From NCBI GenBank assembly GCA_041838515.1, contig JBGYPP010000040.1, positions 1 through 44,346 of the forward strand: a stretch of DNA of 44,346 bases. Direction: 5' to 3'. The position numbers and the translations under genes were made by a program. Source of the DNA: JBGYPP01 sp041838515. Its GTDB lineage: Bacteria > Bacillota > Clostridia > Lachnospirales > Lachnospiraceae. Positions 16,024 to 25,149 of the stretch are shown piece after piece; position 1 is the stretch's first letter, and the number at the start of each line of letters is the position of its first letter. A model generated the notes under the pieces. It was not told the origin of the DNA. It saw only the letters and a program-made list of their open reading frames with translations, and did no database searches.

Positions 16024-16047
16024 AAGCCTGTGGGATGCCACAGGCTT
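16024..16047 (+). other. Strong intercistronic hairpin between binding protein and permease
   Basis: Perfect ten-base stem AAGCCTGTGG / CCACAGGCTT around GATG. No T-run follows. Such hairpins after binding-protein genes commonly stabilise the upstream mRNA so more binding protein than permease is made; this role is inference. Confidence 0.7.
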
Positions 16048-16071
16048 GACGGCGTGAAAGAGGAGAGGCAT

Positions 16072-16728
16072 ATGGGCATAGGGGAGATGGTGTGGCAATT
16101 GATGGGGGGATTTTGGGTCAGCGTGCAAATCTTTGCGCTTACCCTGCTGCTCTCCCTGCCCTTGGGGCTTTTGGTGGCCTTTGGCCGCATGTGCCCCTGG
16201 GCCTGGGTGCGTATACCCACCAAGGTGTATATCTCCATTATGCGGGGTACGCCCTTGATGCTGCAAATATTGGTGGTATACTTTGCGCCCTATTATCTCT
16301 TTGGCTGGAGGATGGGCAGCAGCTACCGCTTCCCGGCAGTCATACTGGCCTTTGTCATCAATTATGCCGCCTATTTTGCCGAGATCTACCGCTCTGGCAT
16401 ACAGGCCATACCCCAGGGACAGTACGAGGCGGCGCAGGTGCTGGGTTATGGCAGGGTTCAGGCCTTTTTTCGTATTATCCTGCCCCAGGTGGTGCAGATT
16501 GTCCTGCCCTCCATCACCAATGAGGCCATTACGCTGGTAAAGGATACCTCTATGGCCTTTACCGTGTCTGTGGCGGAGATGTTTACCGTGGCCAAGCAGA
16601 TAGGCGCGGCCCAGACCAGCATGATGCCCTTGCTGGCCGGCGGCATTTTTTATTATATTTTCAATCTGGGCACGGCCACGTTCATGGAGGCTTTGGAGAA
16701 GAAAATGTCTTATTTCCGCAGGGAGTAG
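16072..16728 (+). CDS. Polar amino acid ABC transporter, permease
   Basis: A 218-aa inner-membrane permease of the HisM/GlnP type. The ATG at 16072 is preceded by GAGGAGAGG; an in-frame upstream ATG at 16030 falls in the intercistronic hairpin. Several membrane helices are evident (FWVSVQIFALTLLLSLPLGL near the start). The EAA loop that contacts the ATPase reads YEAAQVLGYGRVQAFFRIIL. One permease gene suggests a homodimer. Confidence 0.94.
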   Translation: MGIGEMVWQLMGGFWVSVQIFALTLLLSLPLGLLVAFGRMCPWAWVRIPTKVYISIMRGTPLMLQILVVYFAPYYLFGWRMGSSYRFPAVILAFVINYAAYFAEIYRSGIQAIPQGQYEAAQVLGYGRVQAFFRIILPQVVQIVLPSITNEAITLVKDTSMAFTVSVAEMFTVAKQIGAAQTSMMPLLAGGIFYYIFNLGTATFMEALEKKMSYFRRE

Positions 16729-16802
16729 GGGCTGCCGCTCTGTGAACAAAGCGGCCGGCGCATATGGGCAAATGGTGTGGAAAGGCAGATAGGGAGGTGT
16801 CC

Positions 16803-17552
16803 GTGGAAACCGTAGTGGAAATGCGGGATATACGCAAGAGTTTTGGTGGCAAGATGGTGCTGGACGGGGTGAGCCTGGAGATAGCCCGGGGGGAAACCCT
16901 GTCCATTATTGGCCCCTCCGGATCGGGCAAATCCACCCTGCTGCGTCTGGCCACTCTCTTGGACACGCCGGACGGGGGGGAGCTGTCCTATGGAGGAGAG
17001 AGGGCTTTTTGGATGGAGGGGGGGCGGCTGGTACAGGCCGGAGCTGGGGAGAGGCGCCGCATAAAGCGGTATTTTGGCCTGGTATTCCAGAGTTTTCATC
17101 TCTTTCCCCACTTCACCGTTTTGCAAAATATTATGGACGCGCCGGTTCAGGTGCTGGGCAGGAAACCCCAGGAGGTTAGGGAGCAGGCCAGGGCCTTGCT
17201 GGATAGGCTGGGTTTGGCGGACAAGGAGGATGCCTATCCCTGCCAGCTCTCCGGCGGTCAGAAGCAGAGGGTATCCATAGCCCGGGCGCTGGCCATGGAG
17301 CCTCAGGTGCTGTTCTTTGACGAACCCACCTCAGCGCTGGATCCCGAGCTGACCAAGGAGGTTTTGGCCGTGATACGGCAGTTGGCGGAGGAGAAGATGA
17401 CCATGGCCGTGGTCACCCACGAGATGGAATTCGCCAGGGGCATCAGCCACAGGATGCTATTTATGGAGGGGGGCCGCATAGCGGCGCAGGGCAGTCCGGA
17501 GGCTCTCTTTAGGGATCCTCCACCCAGGCTGAGGGCCTTTATGGGCCTGTAG
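16803..17552 (+). CDS. Polar amino acid ABC transporter, ATP-binding protein
   Basis: ATPase component, about 249 aa from GTG 16803, which follows AGGGAGG by 5 nt; an ATG at 16764 in frame has a weaker SD and would add 13 residues. Walker A is GPSGSGKST, the Q-loop FQSFHLFPH, the signature LSGGQKQRVSIARAL, Walker B VLFFDEPTSALDP and the switch His VVTHEME. The sequence is typical of the GlnQ/HisP group. Confidence 0.94.
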   Translation: METVVEMRDIRKSFGGKMVLDGVSLEIARGETLSIIGPSGSGKSTLLRLATLLDTPDGGELSYGGERAFWMEGGRLVQAGAGERRRIKRYFGLVFQSFHLFPHFTVLQNIMDAPVQVLGRKPQEVREQARALLDRLGLADKEDAYPCQLSGGQKQRVSIARALAMEPQVLFFDEPTSALDPELTKEVLAVIRQLAEEKMTMAVVTHEMEFARGISHRMLFMEGGRIAAQGSPEALFRDPPPRLRAFMGL

Positions 17553-17566
17553 TCCAGGGGAATAAT

Positions 17567-17595
17567 TTGCTTTCTCGCTATGGCTGGGATATAAT
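17567..17595 (+). promoter_or_regulatory. Promoter of the purine operon
   Basis: TTGCTT (17567-17572), 17-bp spacer, perfect TATAAT (17590-17595). The start would fall near 17602, giving a leader of about 30 nt before purC. The space is too short for a purine riboswitch and no PurR-box pair was recognised. Confidence 0.8.
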
Positions 17596-17634
17596 GGTCT
17601 GTGGCGCTGTAGGCTTATGGCTAAGGAGGAGAAT

Positions 17635-18342
<708 letters not shown>

Positions 18343-18351
18343 GGAGGAAGC

Positions 18352-19803
18352 ATGGCAACGGATGGTTACAGCAGTCCCTTGTCCGAGCGTTATGCCAGCA
18401 AGGAGATGCAGAGGATTTTTTCCCAGGACAAGAAGTTTTCCACCTGGCGCCGCCTGTGGGTGGCGCTGGCCAAGGCTGAGATGGAGCTGGGCCTGTCCAT
18501 GAACGGCCAGCCCGTCATCTCCCCGGAGCAGATAGAGGAGATGGAGGCCCATATAGAGGATATCAACTATGATGTGGCCAGGGAGCAGGAGAAGCTGGTA
18601 CGCCATGACGTGATGAGCCATGTCTATGCCTATGGGCAGCAATGTCCCAAGGCGGCGGGCATTATCCATCTGGGAGCCACCTCCTGCTATGTGGGGGACA
18701 ATACGGATCTGATCCTGATGCGGGAGGCCTTGCAGTTGCTGCGGCGCAAGCTGATCAATGTCATAGACAGATTGGCAATTTTTGCAGACAAATATAAAGA
18801 TATGCCCACGCTGGCTTTCACCCATTTCCAGCCGGCCCAACCCACCACCGTGGGCAAGCGGGCCAGCCTGTGGATACAGGATTTTATTATGGATCTGGGG
18901 GATTTGGACTTTGTCCTCTCCGGCCTGCTGCTGTTGGGCTCCAAGGGTACCACGGGCACCCAGGCCTCTTTTTTGGAATTGTTTGACGGAGATACGGACA
19001 AGGTAGAGGCCCTGGAGGAACTGGTGGCCCGGGATATGGGCTTTCCTGGAGTGTATCCGGTATCCGGCCAGACCTACAGCCGCAAGGTGGACGCCCGTGT
19101 GGCCAATCTGCTCTCCGGCATATCCGCCAGCGCCCACAAATTGAGCAATGACATACGCCTGCTGCAGCATCTCAAAGAGGTGGAGGAACCTTTTGAGAAA
19201 GGGCAGATAGGCTCTTCCGCCATGGCTTACAAGAGAAATCCCATGCGCAGCGAGCGTATAGCTTCTCTGAGCCGCCATGTGATGACCGTCAGTCTATCTC
19301 CGGCGCTGACTGCGGCAACCCAATGGTTTGAGCGCACGCTGGACGACTCCGCCGGCAAGCGCCTTTCCATACCCGAGGCCTTTTTGGCCGTGGACGGCAT
19401 ATTGGATCTGTGCATCAACGTGTCTGACGGCCTGGTGGTCTACCCCAAGGTCATAGAGAAGCGGCTGCGTGAGGAGCTGCCCTTTATGGCAACGGAGAAT
19501 ATCATGATGGCTGGGGTGAAAAAGGGCGGCAATAGGCAGGAGCTGCATGAAAAAATCCGGGAGATGTCTATGGAGGCCGGCCGCCGCATAAAGACCGAGG
19601 GCCTGCCCAATGACCTCTTGGAACGTATATCCGCCGATCCGGCCTTTGGCCTGGGTCAGGAGGATTTGGAGGCCTTGCTGGATCCGGCCAGGTATACGGG
19701 CATGGCGGCCAGGCAGACCCGGCGTTTTCTGGAGGAGGTGGTGCAGCCCATAGTGGAGGCCAACAGAGAGGCCCTGGGGCTGCGCGCTGACATACAGGTA
19801 TAA
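18352..19803 (+). CDS. purB: Adenylosuccinate lyase
   Basis: Splits SAICAR and adenylosuccinate, releasing fumarate, so it serves both IMP and AMP branches. The 483-aa protein has TSCYVGDNTDL near the active site, THFQPAQPTTVGKR, and the fumarase-superfamily signature GSSAMAYKRNPMRSE. The product of PurC upstream and of PurA downstream are both its substrates. Its Ile codons by hand count are 15 ATA, 8 ATC, 4 ATT. Confidence 0.98.
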   Translation: MATDGYSSPLSERYASKEMQRIFSQDKKFSTWRRLWVALAKAEMELGLSMNGQPVISPEQIEEMEAHIEDINYDVAREQEKLVRHDVMSHVYAYGQQCPKAAGIIHLGATSCYVGDNTDLILMREALQLLRRKLINVIDRLAIFADKYKDMPTLAFTHFQPAQPTTVGKRASLWIQDFIMDLGDLDFVLSGLLLLGSKGTTGTQASFLELFDGDTDKVEALEELVARDMGFPGVYPVSGQTYSRKVDARVANLLSGISASAHKLSNDIRLLQHLKEVEEPFEKGQIGSSAMAYKRNPMRSERIASLSRHVMTVSLSPALTAATQWFERTLDDSAGKRLSIPEAFLAVDGILDLCINVSDGLVVYPKVIEKRLREELPFMATENIMMAGVKKGGNRQELHEKIREMSMEAGRRIKTEGLPNDLLERISADPAFGLGQEDLEALLDPARYTGMAARQTRRFLEEVVQPIVEANREALGLRADIQV

Positions 19804-19820
19804 GGAGGATATAGCGGAGG

Positions 19821-21230
19821 ATGAGCGGTTTTTTTGGCGTTGCTTCCAAGGCGGATTGCGTCTTTGACCTGTTTTTTGGAACGGATTATCACTCCCACCT
19901 GGGCACCAGGCGGGCCGGCCTGTCCGTCTACGACCGGGAAAAGGGCTTTGAAAAAGCCATACACAATATAGAAAATTCGCCTTTCCGCACCAAATTCGAC
20001 AAGGATGTCCACAGGATGGAGGGGCAGCTGGGTCTGGGCTGCATATCGGATTATGAACCCCAGCCCTTGCTGGTCCGCTCCCAGCACGGCGCTTATGCCA
20101 TATCCACTGTGGGCCGTATCAATAATATGGATGCGCTGGTGGAGGATCTGCTGGTGCGGGGGCACTCCCATTTTCTGGAGATGAGCGGCGGGGAGATCAA
20201 TGCCACGGAGCTGGTGGCCGCGCTGATCAATCAGAGCGACACGCTGGTAGAGGGCATACGCTATGCCCAGAGCCGGGTGGACGGATCCCTGACCATTTTG
20301 GTGCTGACCCGTGAGGGCATTTATGCGGCCAGGGATTTGCTGGGCAGGACTCCTGTGTCCATAGGCGTGAAAAAGGATGCCTACTGTGTGTCCTTTGAGA
20401 GTTTTGCCTACAGAAATCTAGGGTATGTGGAGCATAGGGAGCTAGGCCCTGGGGAGATCGTTCTGGTTACGCCGGAGGAGGCGCGTACGCTGGTGCCGCC
20501 CGGGGACAAGATGCAGATCTGCTCTTTCCTGTGGGTGTACTATGGCTATCCCTCCTCCTCCTATGAGGGGGTCAGCGTGGAGGCCATGCGGTACAGCTGC
20601 GGCGCCAAGCTGGCTATGGATGACGGCGTGCGGCCGGATACGGTGGCAGGGGTGCCGGATTCCGGCACGGCCCATGCCATAGGCTACTCCAATGCCTCCG
20701 GCATACCGTTTTCCCGCCCCTTTATCAAATACACGCCCACTTGGCCCCGGAGCTTTACGCCCACCATACAGAGCCAGAGAAATTTGATAGCCAAGATGAA
20801 ATTGATACCCGTGGGCGAGCTGATCCAGGGCAAGAGCCTGCTGCTGATAGACGATTCCATCGTGCGGGGAACCCAGCTGCGGGAAACCACGGAGTTTCTC
20901 TACCAGAGCGGCGCCAGGGAAGTACATGTGCGGCCTGCCTGCCCGCCCCTGTTCTACGGCTGTAAGTATTTGCATTTCTCCCGCTCCTCCTCAGAGATGG
21001 AGCTGATCACCCGCCGTCTGGTCAGCGAGCTGGGCCAGAGCCAGGGCGCGCCCTCGGATATAGAGGCCTATACCCAGGAGGGGGGGCAATGGCAGGAACT
21101 GCTGGTGGACACCATGTGCCGGAGGTTAAATTTTACCTCACTGCGTTTCCACAAGCTGGCGGATATGGTGGACTCCATAGGTATAGGCGCGGACAAGCTT
21201 TGCACCTATTGTTGGAGCGGTAAGGAATAA
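19821..21230 (+). CDS. purF: PurF-like amidophosphoribosyltransferase lacking the glutaminase Cys
   Basis: Overall a 469-aa PurF homologue: an Ntn-type N-domain then a phosphoribosyltransferase domain with the PRPP loop LLLIDDSIVRGTQLRET and GVPDSGTAHAIGYS. Cysteines at places equivalent to the B. subtilis 4Fe-4S ligands are retained (MQICSF, PLFYGC, CTYC). However the mature N-terminus reads MSGFFG where active enzymes have Cys as residue 1 after processing; the nucleophile is Ser or absent. The HVRY arginine, the NGN oxyanion-hole motif (here TVGRINN) and the Asp of SSDTE are also not conserved. Compared from memory with B. subtilis PurF. It should make phosphoribosylamine from ammonia rather than glutamine, or have another role. 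A canonical purF may exist elsewhere. Confidence 0.88.
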   Translation: MSGFFGVASKADCVFDLFFGTDYHSHLGTRRAGLSVYDREKGFEKAIHNIENSPFRTKFDKDVHRMEGQLGLGCISDYEPQPLLVRSQHGAYAISTVGRINNMDALVEDLLVRGHSHFLEMSGGEINATELVAALINQSDTLVEGIRYAQSRVDGSLTILVLTREGIYAARDLLGRTPVSIGVKKDAYCVSFESFAYRNLGYVEHRELGPGEIVLVTPEEARTLVPPGDKMQICSFLWVYYGYPSSSYEGVSVEAMRYSCGAKLAMDDGVRPDTVAGVPDSGTAHAIGYSNASGIPFSRPFIKYTPTWPRSFTPTIQSQRNLIAKMKLIPVGELIQGKSLLLIDDSIVRGTQLRETTEFLYQSGAREVHVRPACPPLFYGCKYLHFSRSSSEMELITRRLVSELGQSQGAPSDIEAYTQEGGQWQELLVDTMCRRLNFTSLRFHKLADMVDSIGIGADKLCTYCWSGKE

Positions 21231-21261
21231 GAGGCGGCCCCGGGCCGTCAGGAGGAAAGCT

Positions 21262-22575
21262 ATGGTAAAAGCGGTAGTGGGAGCCAATTGGGGGGATGAG
21301 GGCAAGGGCAAGATCACGGATATGCTGGCCAAGGAGGCGGATATCATCGTGCGTTTTCAGGGCGGCGCCAATGCCGGACACACCATTATCAACGGCTATG
21401 GTAAATTCGCCCTGCACACCCTGCCCTCCGGCGTTTTCTATGAGCATACCACTTCGGTTATAGGCAATGGCGTGGCTTTGAACATACCCGTGCTCTTGGA
21501 CGAGATACAATCCCTGGTGGACAGGGGAGTGCCGGCGCCCAAGGTCTTGGTGTCTGACCGTGCCCAGCTGGTCATGCCCTATCATATTCTGTTGGACGCT
21601 TATGAGGAGGAGAGGCTGGGAGGTGCCTCCTTCGGCTCTACCAAGTCCGGCATAGCGCCCTTTTATTCGGATAAATACGCCAAGATAGGCTTTCAAGTTA
21701 GTGAATTGTTTGACAAAGAGGCCTTAAAAGTCAAGGTGGAGAGGGTCTGCCGGCAGAAGAATGTGCTGTTTGACCATCTCTACCACAAGCCGGGCATAGA
21801 TCCGGAGGCCCTGCTGGCCACCTTGCTGGAGTATGGGGAGAGGATACGGCCCTACGTGGCGGATGTGTCGAGCTTTCTCCATCAGGCTATGGCCCAGGGC
21901 AAGACCATATTGCTGGAGGGGCAGTTGGGCACGCTGAAGGACACGGATCACGGCATCTATCCCATGGTGACCTCATCCTCCACTTTGGCGGCTTATGGGG
22001 CCATAGGAGCGGGCATACCGCCCTATGCCATTGAGGAGATCATCACCGTCTGCAAGGCGTATTCCTCCGCCGTGGGCGCCGGCGCCTTTGTGTCAGAGAT
22101 CTTCGGGCCGGAGGCTGAGGAGCTGCGGCGCCGTGGCGGTGACGGCGGGGAATACGGCGCCACCACCGGACGGCCCCGGCGCATGGGCTGGTTTGACTGT
22201 GTGGCCTCACGCTATGGCTGCCGCCTGCAAGGAGCCACCCAGGTGGCCTTTACCGTTCTGGATGTGCTGGGATATCTGGAGGAGATACCAGTGTGCACGG
22301 CGTATATGGTGGAGGGGCGGCGCACCGAGGACTTTCCGGTGACCAGCCTGCTGGAAAAGGCCCAGCCAGTGCTGGAAAAGCTGCCCGGCTGGAAATGCGA
22401 TATCAGGGGCATCAGGGCCTACGAGGATCTGCCCCAGGCCTGCCGCGCCTATATTGAATTTGTGGAGAAAAGGCTGGGATATCCCATAACCATGATCAGC
22501 AACGGGCCAGGCAGGGAGGATATTATTTACAGGCGCAGCCCCCTGCAAAGGTCCACAGGTTCACCCCTTGCATGA
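21262..22575 (+). CDS. purA: Adenylosuccinate synthase (divergent type)
   Basis: GTP-dependent joining of IMP and aspartate to adenylosuccinate, the first AMP-specific step. The 437-aa protein keeps WGDEGKGKI (P-loop, catalytic Asp), GGANAGHTI (catalytic His), TDHGIYPMVTSS and the YGATTGRPRRMGW arginine loop. It departs from the standard pattern: EGAQGTLLD is EGQLGTLKD, and the TKLDVLD motif contacting the guanine of GTP reads TVLDVLG (Lys to Val, Asp retained). SD AGGAGG is correctly placed. It lies between the PurF-like gene and a HAD gene. Confidence 0.95.
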   Translation: MVKAVVGANWGDEGKGKITDMLAKEADIIVRFQGGANAGHTIINGYGKFALHTLPSGVFYEHTTSVIGNGVALNIPVLLDEIQSLVDRGVPAPKVLVSDRAQLVMPYHILLDAYEEERLGGASFGSTKSGIAPFYSDKYAKIGFQVSELFDKEALKVKVERVCRQKNVLFDHLYHKPGIDPEALLATLLEYGERIRPYVADVSSFLHQAMAQGKTILLEGQLGTLKDTDHGIYPMVTSSSTLAAYGAIGAGIPPYAIEEIITVCKAYSSAVGAGAFVSEIFGPEAEELRRRGGDGGEYGATTGRPRRMGWFDCVASRYGCRLQGATQVAFTVLDVLGYLEEIPVCTAYMVEGRRTEDFPVTSLLEKAQPVLEKLPGWKCDIRGIRAYEDLPQACRAYIEFVEKRLGYPITMISNGPGREDIIYRRSPLQRSTGSPLA

Positions 22576-22616
22576 AAGCATGGGGCTTAGGCCGCCGGCT
22601 GTCAGATGGGAGGAAG

Positions 22617-23243
22617 ATGATCAGGAATATCGTTTTTGACATAGGCAATGTGCTGACGGATTACCGCTGGAGAGGATTTCTGGCGGATCAGGGATATGAT
22701 GAGGAGATGGTGGAGCGCATAGGCCAGGCCTCCACCCTCAGCCCCCAGTGGGCCGAATATGACCGGGGCGTGTGGAGCTATGAGGAGATTATCGCCGGCT
22801 TTGTGGCCAATGATCCGGAGATAAGGCAGGATCTGGAAAAGGTGTTTCAAAACCTGGAGGGGTTGGTAGAGCTTCGGCCCTATGCCATATCCTGGATGCG
22901 GGCGCTGCAACGGGCCGGATACAAGGTCTATTGCCTCTCCAATATGTCCCAGCAGTCCTATGAGGACTGCAAAGCCGTACTTTCCGTGGCCCAAGAGGCT
23001 GACGGCGCCATACTCTCCTATAGGGAGAAGCTGGTCAAGCCGGATCCGGCCATTTACAGGCTGCTGCTGGACAGGTATGGCCTGGAGGCCGGTGAAACCG
23101 TGTTTATAGACGATATGCCGGAGAATGTGGAGGCAGCCCGGGCGGTAGGGCTGTCCGGCATCCTTTTTTTGGAAAAAAGCCAGGTGGATGGCGAGCTGCG
23201 GACACTGGGCGTGGACTGGGAGGAGGGGATGCCGGAGGCCTAG
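22617..23243 (+). CDS. HAD-superfamily phosphatase (YihX-like)
   Basis: A 208-aa HAD hydrolase. It has the nucleophile motif VFDIGNVLTDY, motif II LSNMS, motif III Lys in KPDPAIYRLLLDRYG, and motif IV FIDDMPENVEAARAVG. The ATG at 22617 sits close to GGGAGG; the in-frame ATG at 22572 overlaps the end of purA and has a poorer SD. Its place at the end of the purine operon suggests a nucleotide or sugar phosphate substrate, which sequence alone cannot decide. Confidence 0.9.
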   Translation: MIRNIVFDIGNVLTDYRWRGFLADQGYDEEMVERIGQASTLSPQWAEYDRGVWSYEEIIAGFVANDPEIRQDLEKVFQNLEGLVELRPYAISWMRALQRAGYKVYCLSNMSQQSYEDCKAVLSVAQEADGAILSYREKLVKPDPAIYRLLLDRYGLEAGETVFIDDMPENVEAARAVGLSGILFLEKSQVDGELRTLGVDWEEGMPEA

Positions 23244-23403
23244 ACTCCGGACCGGAGCTTATGAAGCCGATTTGGCCAGGCCGGCGTGTCCTGGAGCAGG
23301 CGGCATGTCCGGTTGAGTCAGGCCATATCCGACCTGGCCGCTGACGGATTTGAGGCATGGATAGGTGGGAGCAGGAGGTCTGGGGCTTGCTCCGGCCGGC
23401 TGT

Positions 23404-23646
23404 CTATTCTCGCCGGCCGGCGCGCTGCCCCTCTTCCCTGGCCTTGTCCTTGGCCCGGCGCAGCAGGGACAAGGACAGCCATAGCAGTATGGGCATGGCC
23501 AGGCTCAGCGTCAGCGCGATTTGGAAATACCGGCCCCCCCGGCTGGGGTCAGCCAGGGCCAGTATCAGCAGCGCCAGATAGAGCAGCGCCAGCAGGCCGG
23601 CGGCGGCCAGGGGCAGCCAGCGTATCTTGGGAGATTGGTCGGACAT
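23404..23646 (-). CDS. Small two-helix membrane protein, unknown function
   Basis: Eighty residues on the minus strand with two hydrophobic helices (about 11-33 and 41-62) and a basic C-terminus rich in Arg and Lys. The ATG is preceded on that strand by AAGGAGG six nt upstream, which supports it as a real gene although it is small and isolated. It faces the purine operon; between them (23244-23403) I see only GC-rich sequence with a small CTCCGG/CCGGAG dyad. Confidence 0.7.
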   Translation of the reverse strand: MSDQSPKIRWLPLAAAGLLALLYLALLILALADPSRGGRYFQIALTLSLAMPILLWLSLSLLRRAKDKAREEGQRAGRRE

Positions 23647-23709
23647 AACATACCTCCTTTGTGGGGGTGGCGTGGATTGGTTTCATAAATATGCTCTGGG
23701 GTATGGTAT

Positions 23710-23727
23710 ATATTCCTAGGGGAATAT
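23710..23727. promoter_or_regulatory. Perfect 18-bp dyad in a divergent intergenic region
   Basis: ATATTCC (23710-23716), TAGG, GGAATAT (23721-23727). It lies about 65 bp upstream of the small minus-strand gene and 240 bp upstream of the SEC-C gene, in an AT-rich island. It looks like an operator for a dimeric regulator. The rest of 23647-23969 has a 14-T tract (about 23885-23898) and no recognised RNA motif. Confidence 0.5.
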
Positions 23728-23922
23728 GCTATAGTATAACAAAGTCCGGCCGGCCGCGCAAAAGGGCGGCAGAGGCTGTCCGGTTCTGGGGGAAGCAATG
23801 GGACTAAAGCAGGCCTCGGCGGCATCCCCTCCAAAGCCGGTTTAGGTCAGCGGGAAATTATCTGAAATAAAAGCGGAAAACTTGTTTTTTTTTTTTTTCT
23901 ATGAAATTGAGCAAAAATCACA

Positions 23923-23951
23923 TTGACAAATGTACAACCAGGCAGTAATTT
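23923..23951 (+). promoter_or_regulatory. Promoter of the SEC-C / aldolase / LCP genes
   Basis: Perfect TTGACA (23923-23928), 17-bp spacer, TAATTT (23946-23951; imperfect -10), about 20 nt before the ATG at 23970. Confidence 0.65.
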
Positions 23952-23969
23952 ATAGGGAAGGAGAATATT

Positions 23970-24476
23970 ATGGCCACATTATTGGAGCAGTGGAGGTCGG
24001 TAGCCTATAATGATAAGGCGGACAAGGCCTTTGTACAGCAATTTTGGAACAGCTATTTCCTCCAGGAAAAGGAGGTTTATGCCCGCCTGCTGAAGAATCC
24101 GGACCAGGTGGAGGAGGGTACAGTGGCGGAGCTGGCTGAGCGTTTTGGCCTGACGGTACAGACCATGACTGGTTTTCTGGATGGCATCAATGACAGCCTG
24201 ATCACGCCCAATCCCATAGAGGAGATGGACGAGCAGACCCATGTGCAGCTGGGATTTGACAAGGCCCTGCTCTACAAGAATATGGTGGAGGCCGAGGCGG
24301 ATTGGCTGTACAATCTGGAGGAGTGGAATTCCATTTTTGACGAGGATACCCGCAAGGCGCTGTATAAAGAGCAGAAGAGCTCCCATACCATAGTGCGGGA
24401 GGAGAGGATATACCCCAATGATCCCTGTACCTGCGGCAGCGGCAAAAAATACAAGAAATGCTGCGGCAGAGCTTAG
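23970..24476 (+). CDS. SEC-C zinc-binding domain protein
   Basis: A 168-aa soluble protein. The C-terminus ends in the SEC-C motif PNDPCTCGSGKKYKKCC, a zinc ligand set first seen at the SecA tail and in many stand-alone proteins. The N-terminal ~140 residues are helical with no catalytic motif visible. SD AAGGAG precedes ATG 23970; fsa follows 9 nt later. Role unknown; SEC-C domains often bind ribosomes or SecB-like partners. Confidence 0.88.
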   Translation: MATLLEQWRSVAYNDKADKAFVQQFWNSYFLQEKEVYARLLKNPDQVEEGTVAELAERFGLTVQTMTGFLDGINDSLITPNPIEEMDEQTHVQLGFDKALLYKNMVEAEADWLYNLEEWNSIFDEDTRKALYKEQKSSHTIVREERIYPNDPCTCGSGKKYKKCCGRA

Positions 24477-24485
24477 GAGGAAGAG

Positions 24486-25139
24486 ATGCGTTTTTTTATT
24501 GATACAGCCAGGGTGGAGGAGATACGCAAGGCATATGCCATGGGCGTGATTTGCGGAGTGACCACCAATCCCTCTCTGATAGCCAAGGAGGGCAGGAACT
24601 TTGAGGAGGTCATACAGGAGATAGCCTCCATAGTGGACGGCCCCATCAGTGGGGAGGTGAAAGCCACCACCCTAAAGGCTGAGGACATGGTGGCCGAGGG
24701 ACGTGCCATAGCAGCCCTGCACCCCAATATGGTGGTAAAGCTGCCGATGACGGCTGACGGCCTCGCCGCCTGCAAGCAGCTGTCAGACCTGGGCATACCC
24801 ACTAATCTCACCCTGATCTTTACAGCCAACCAGGCGCTGCTGGCGGCCAGGGCCGGAGCCACCTATGTATCCCCTTTTTTGGGGCGGCTGGACGATGTCA
24901 GCCAGAGAGGCGTGGATTTGATACGGGAGATAGCGGAGATTTTCTCCCAGACGGATATAGACACCCAGATTATCGCCGCTTCTGTGCGCAATCCCATCCA
25001 TGTTACGGACTGCGCGCTGGCCGGTGCTGATATAGCCACCGTGCCTTATGGCGTGATAGAGCAGATGCTGCGCCATCCCTTGACGGACAGCGGAATCGCC
25101 AAATTCCAAGCGGATTACCGGGCGGTGTTTGGAGAGTAG
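24486..25139 (+). CDS. fsa: Fructose-6-phosphate aldolase / transaldolase-like (FSA/TalC type)
   Basis: A 217-aa small transaldolase-family enzyme. Schiff-base lysine lies at K85 in VVKLPMT, matching E. coli FSA numbering, and GVTTNPSL, TNLTLIFTANQA and ATYVSPFLGRLDD are family blocks. Enzymes of this size may act as fructose-6-phosphate aldolases or true transaldolases; in Firmicutes the latter is common, so the activity is not settled by sequence. SD GGAGG is just upstream. Confidence 0.94.
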   Translation: MRFFIDTARVEEIRKAYAMGVICGVTTNPSLIAKEGRNFEEVIQEIASIVDGPISGEVKATTLKAEDMVAEGRAIAALHPNMVVKLPMTADGLAACKQLSDLGIPTNLTLIFTANQALLAARAGATYVSPFLGRLDDVSQRGVDLIREIAEIFSQTDIDTQIIAASVRNPIHVTDCALAGADIATVPYGVIEQMLRHPLTDSGIAKFQADYRAVFGE

Positions 25140-25149
25140 GAGCGCTTAG

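Noticed and set aside
17553..17634. Purine riboswitch or PurR box before purC
   Set aside because: The predicted start leaves only about 30 nt of leader, too short for the aptamer, and no box pair was recognised.
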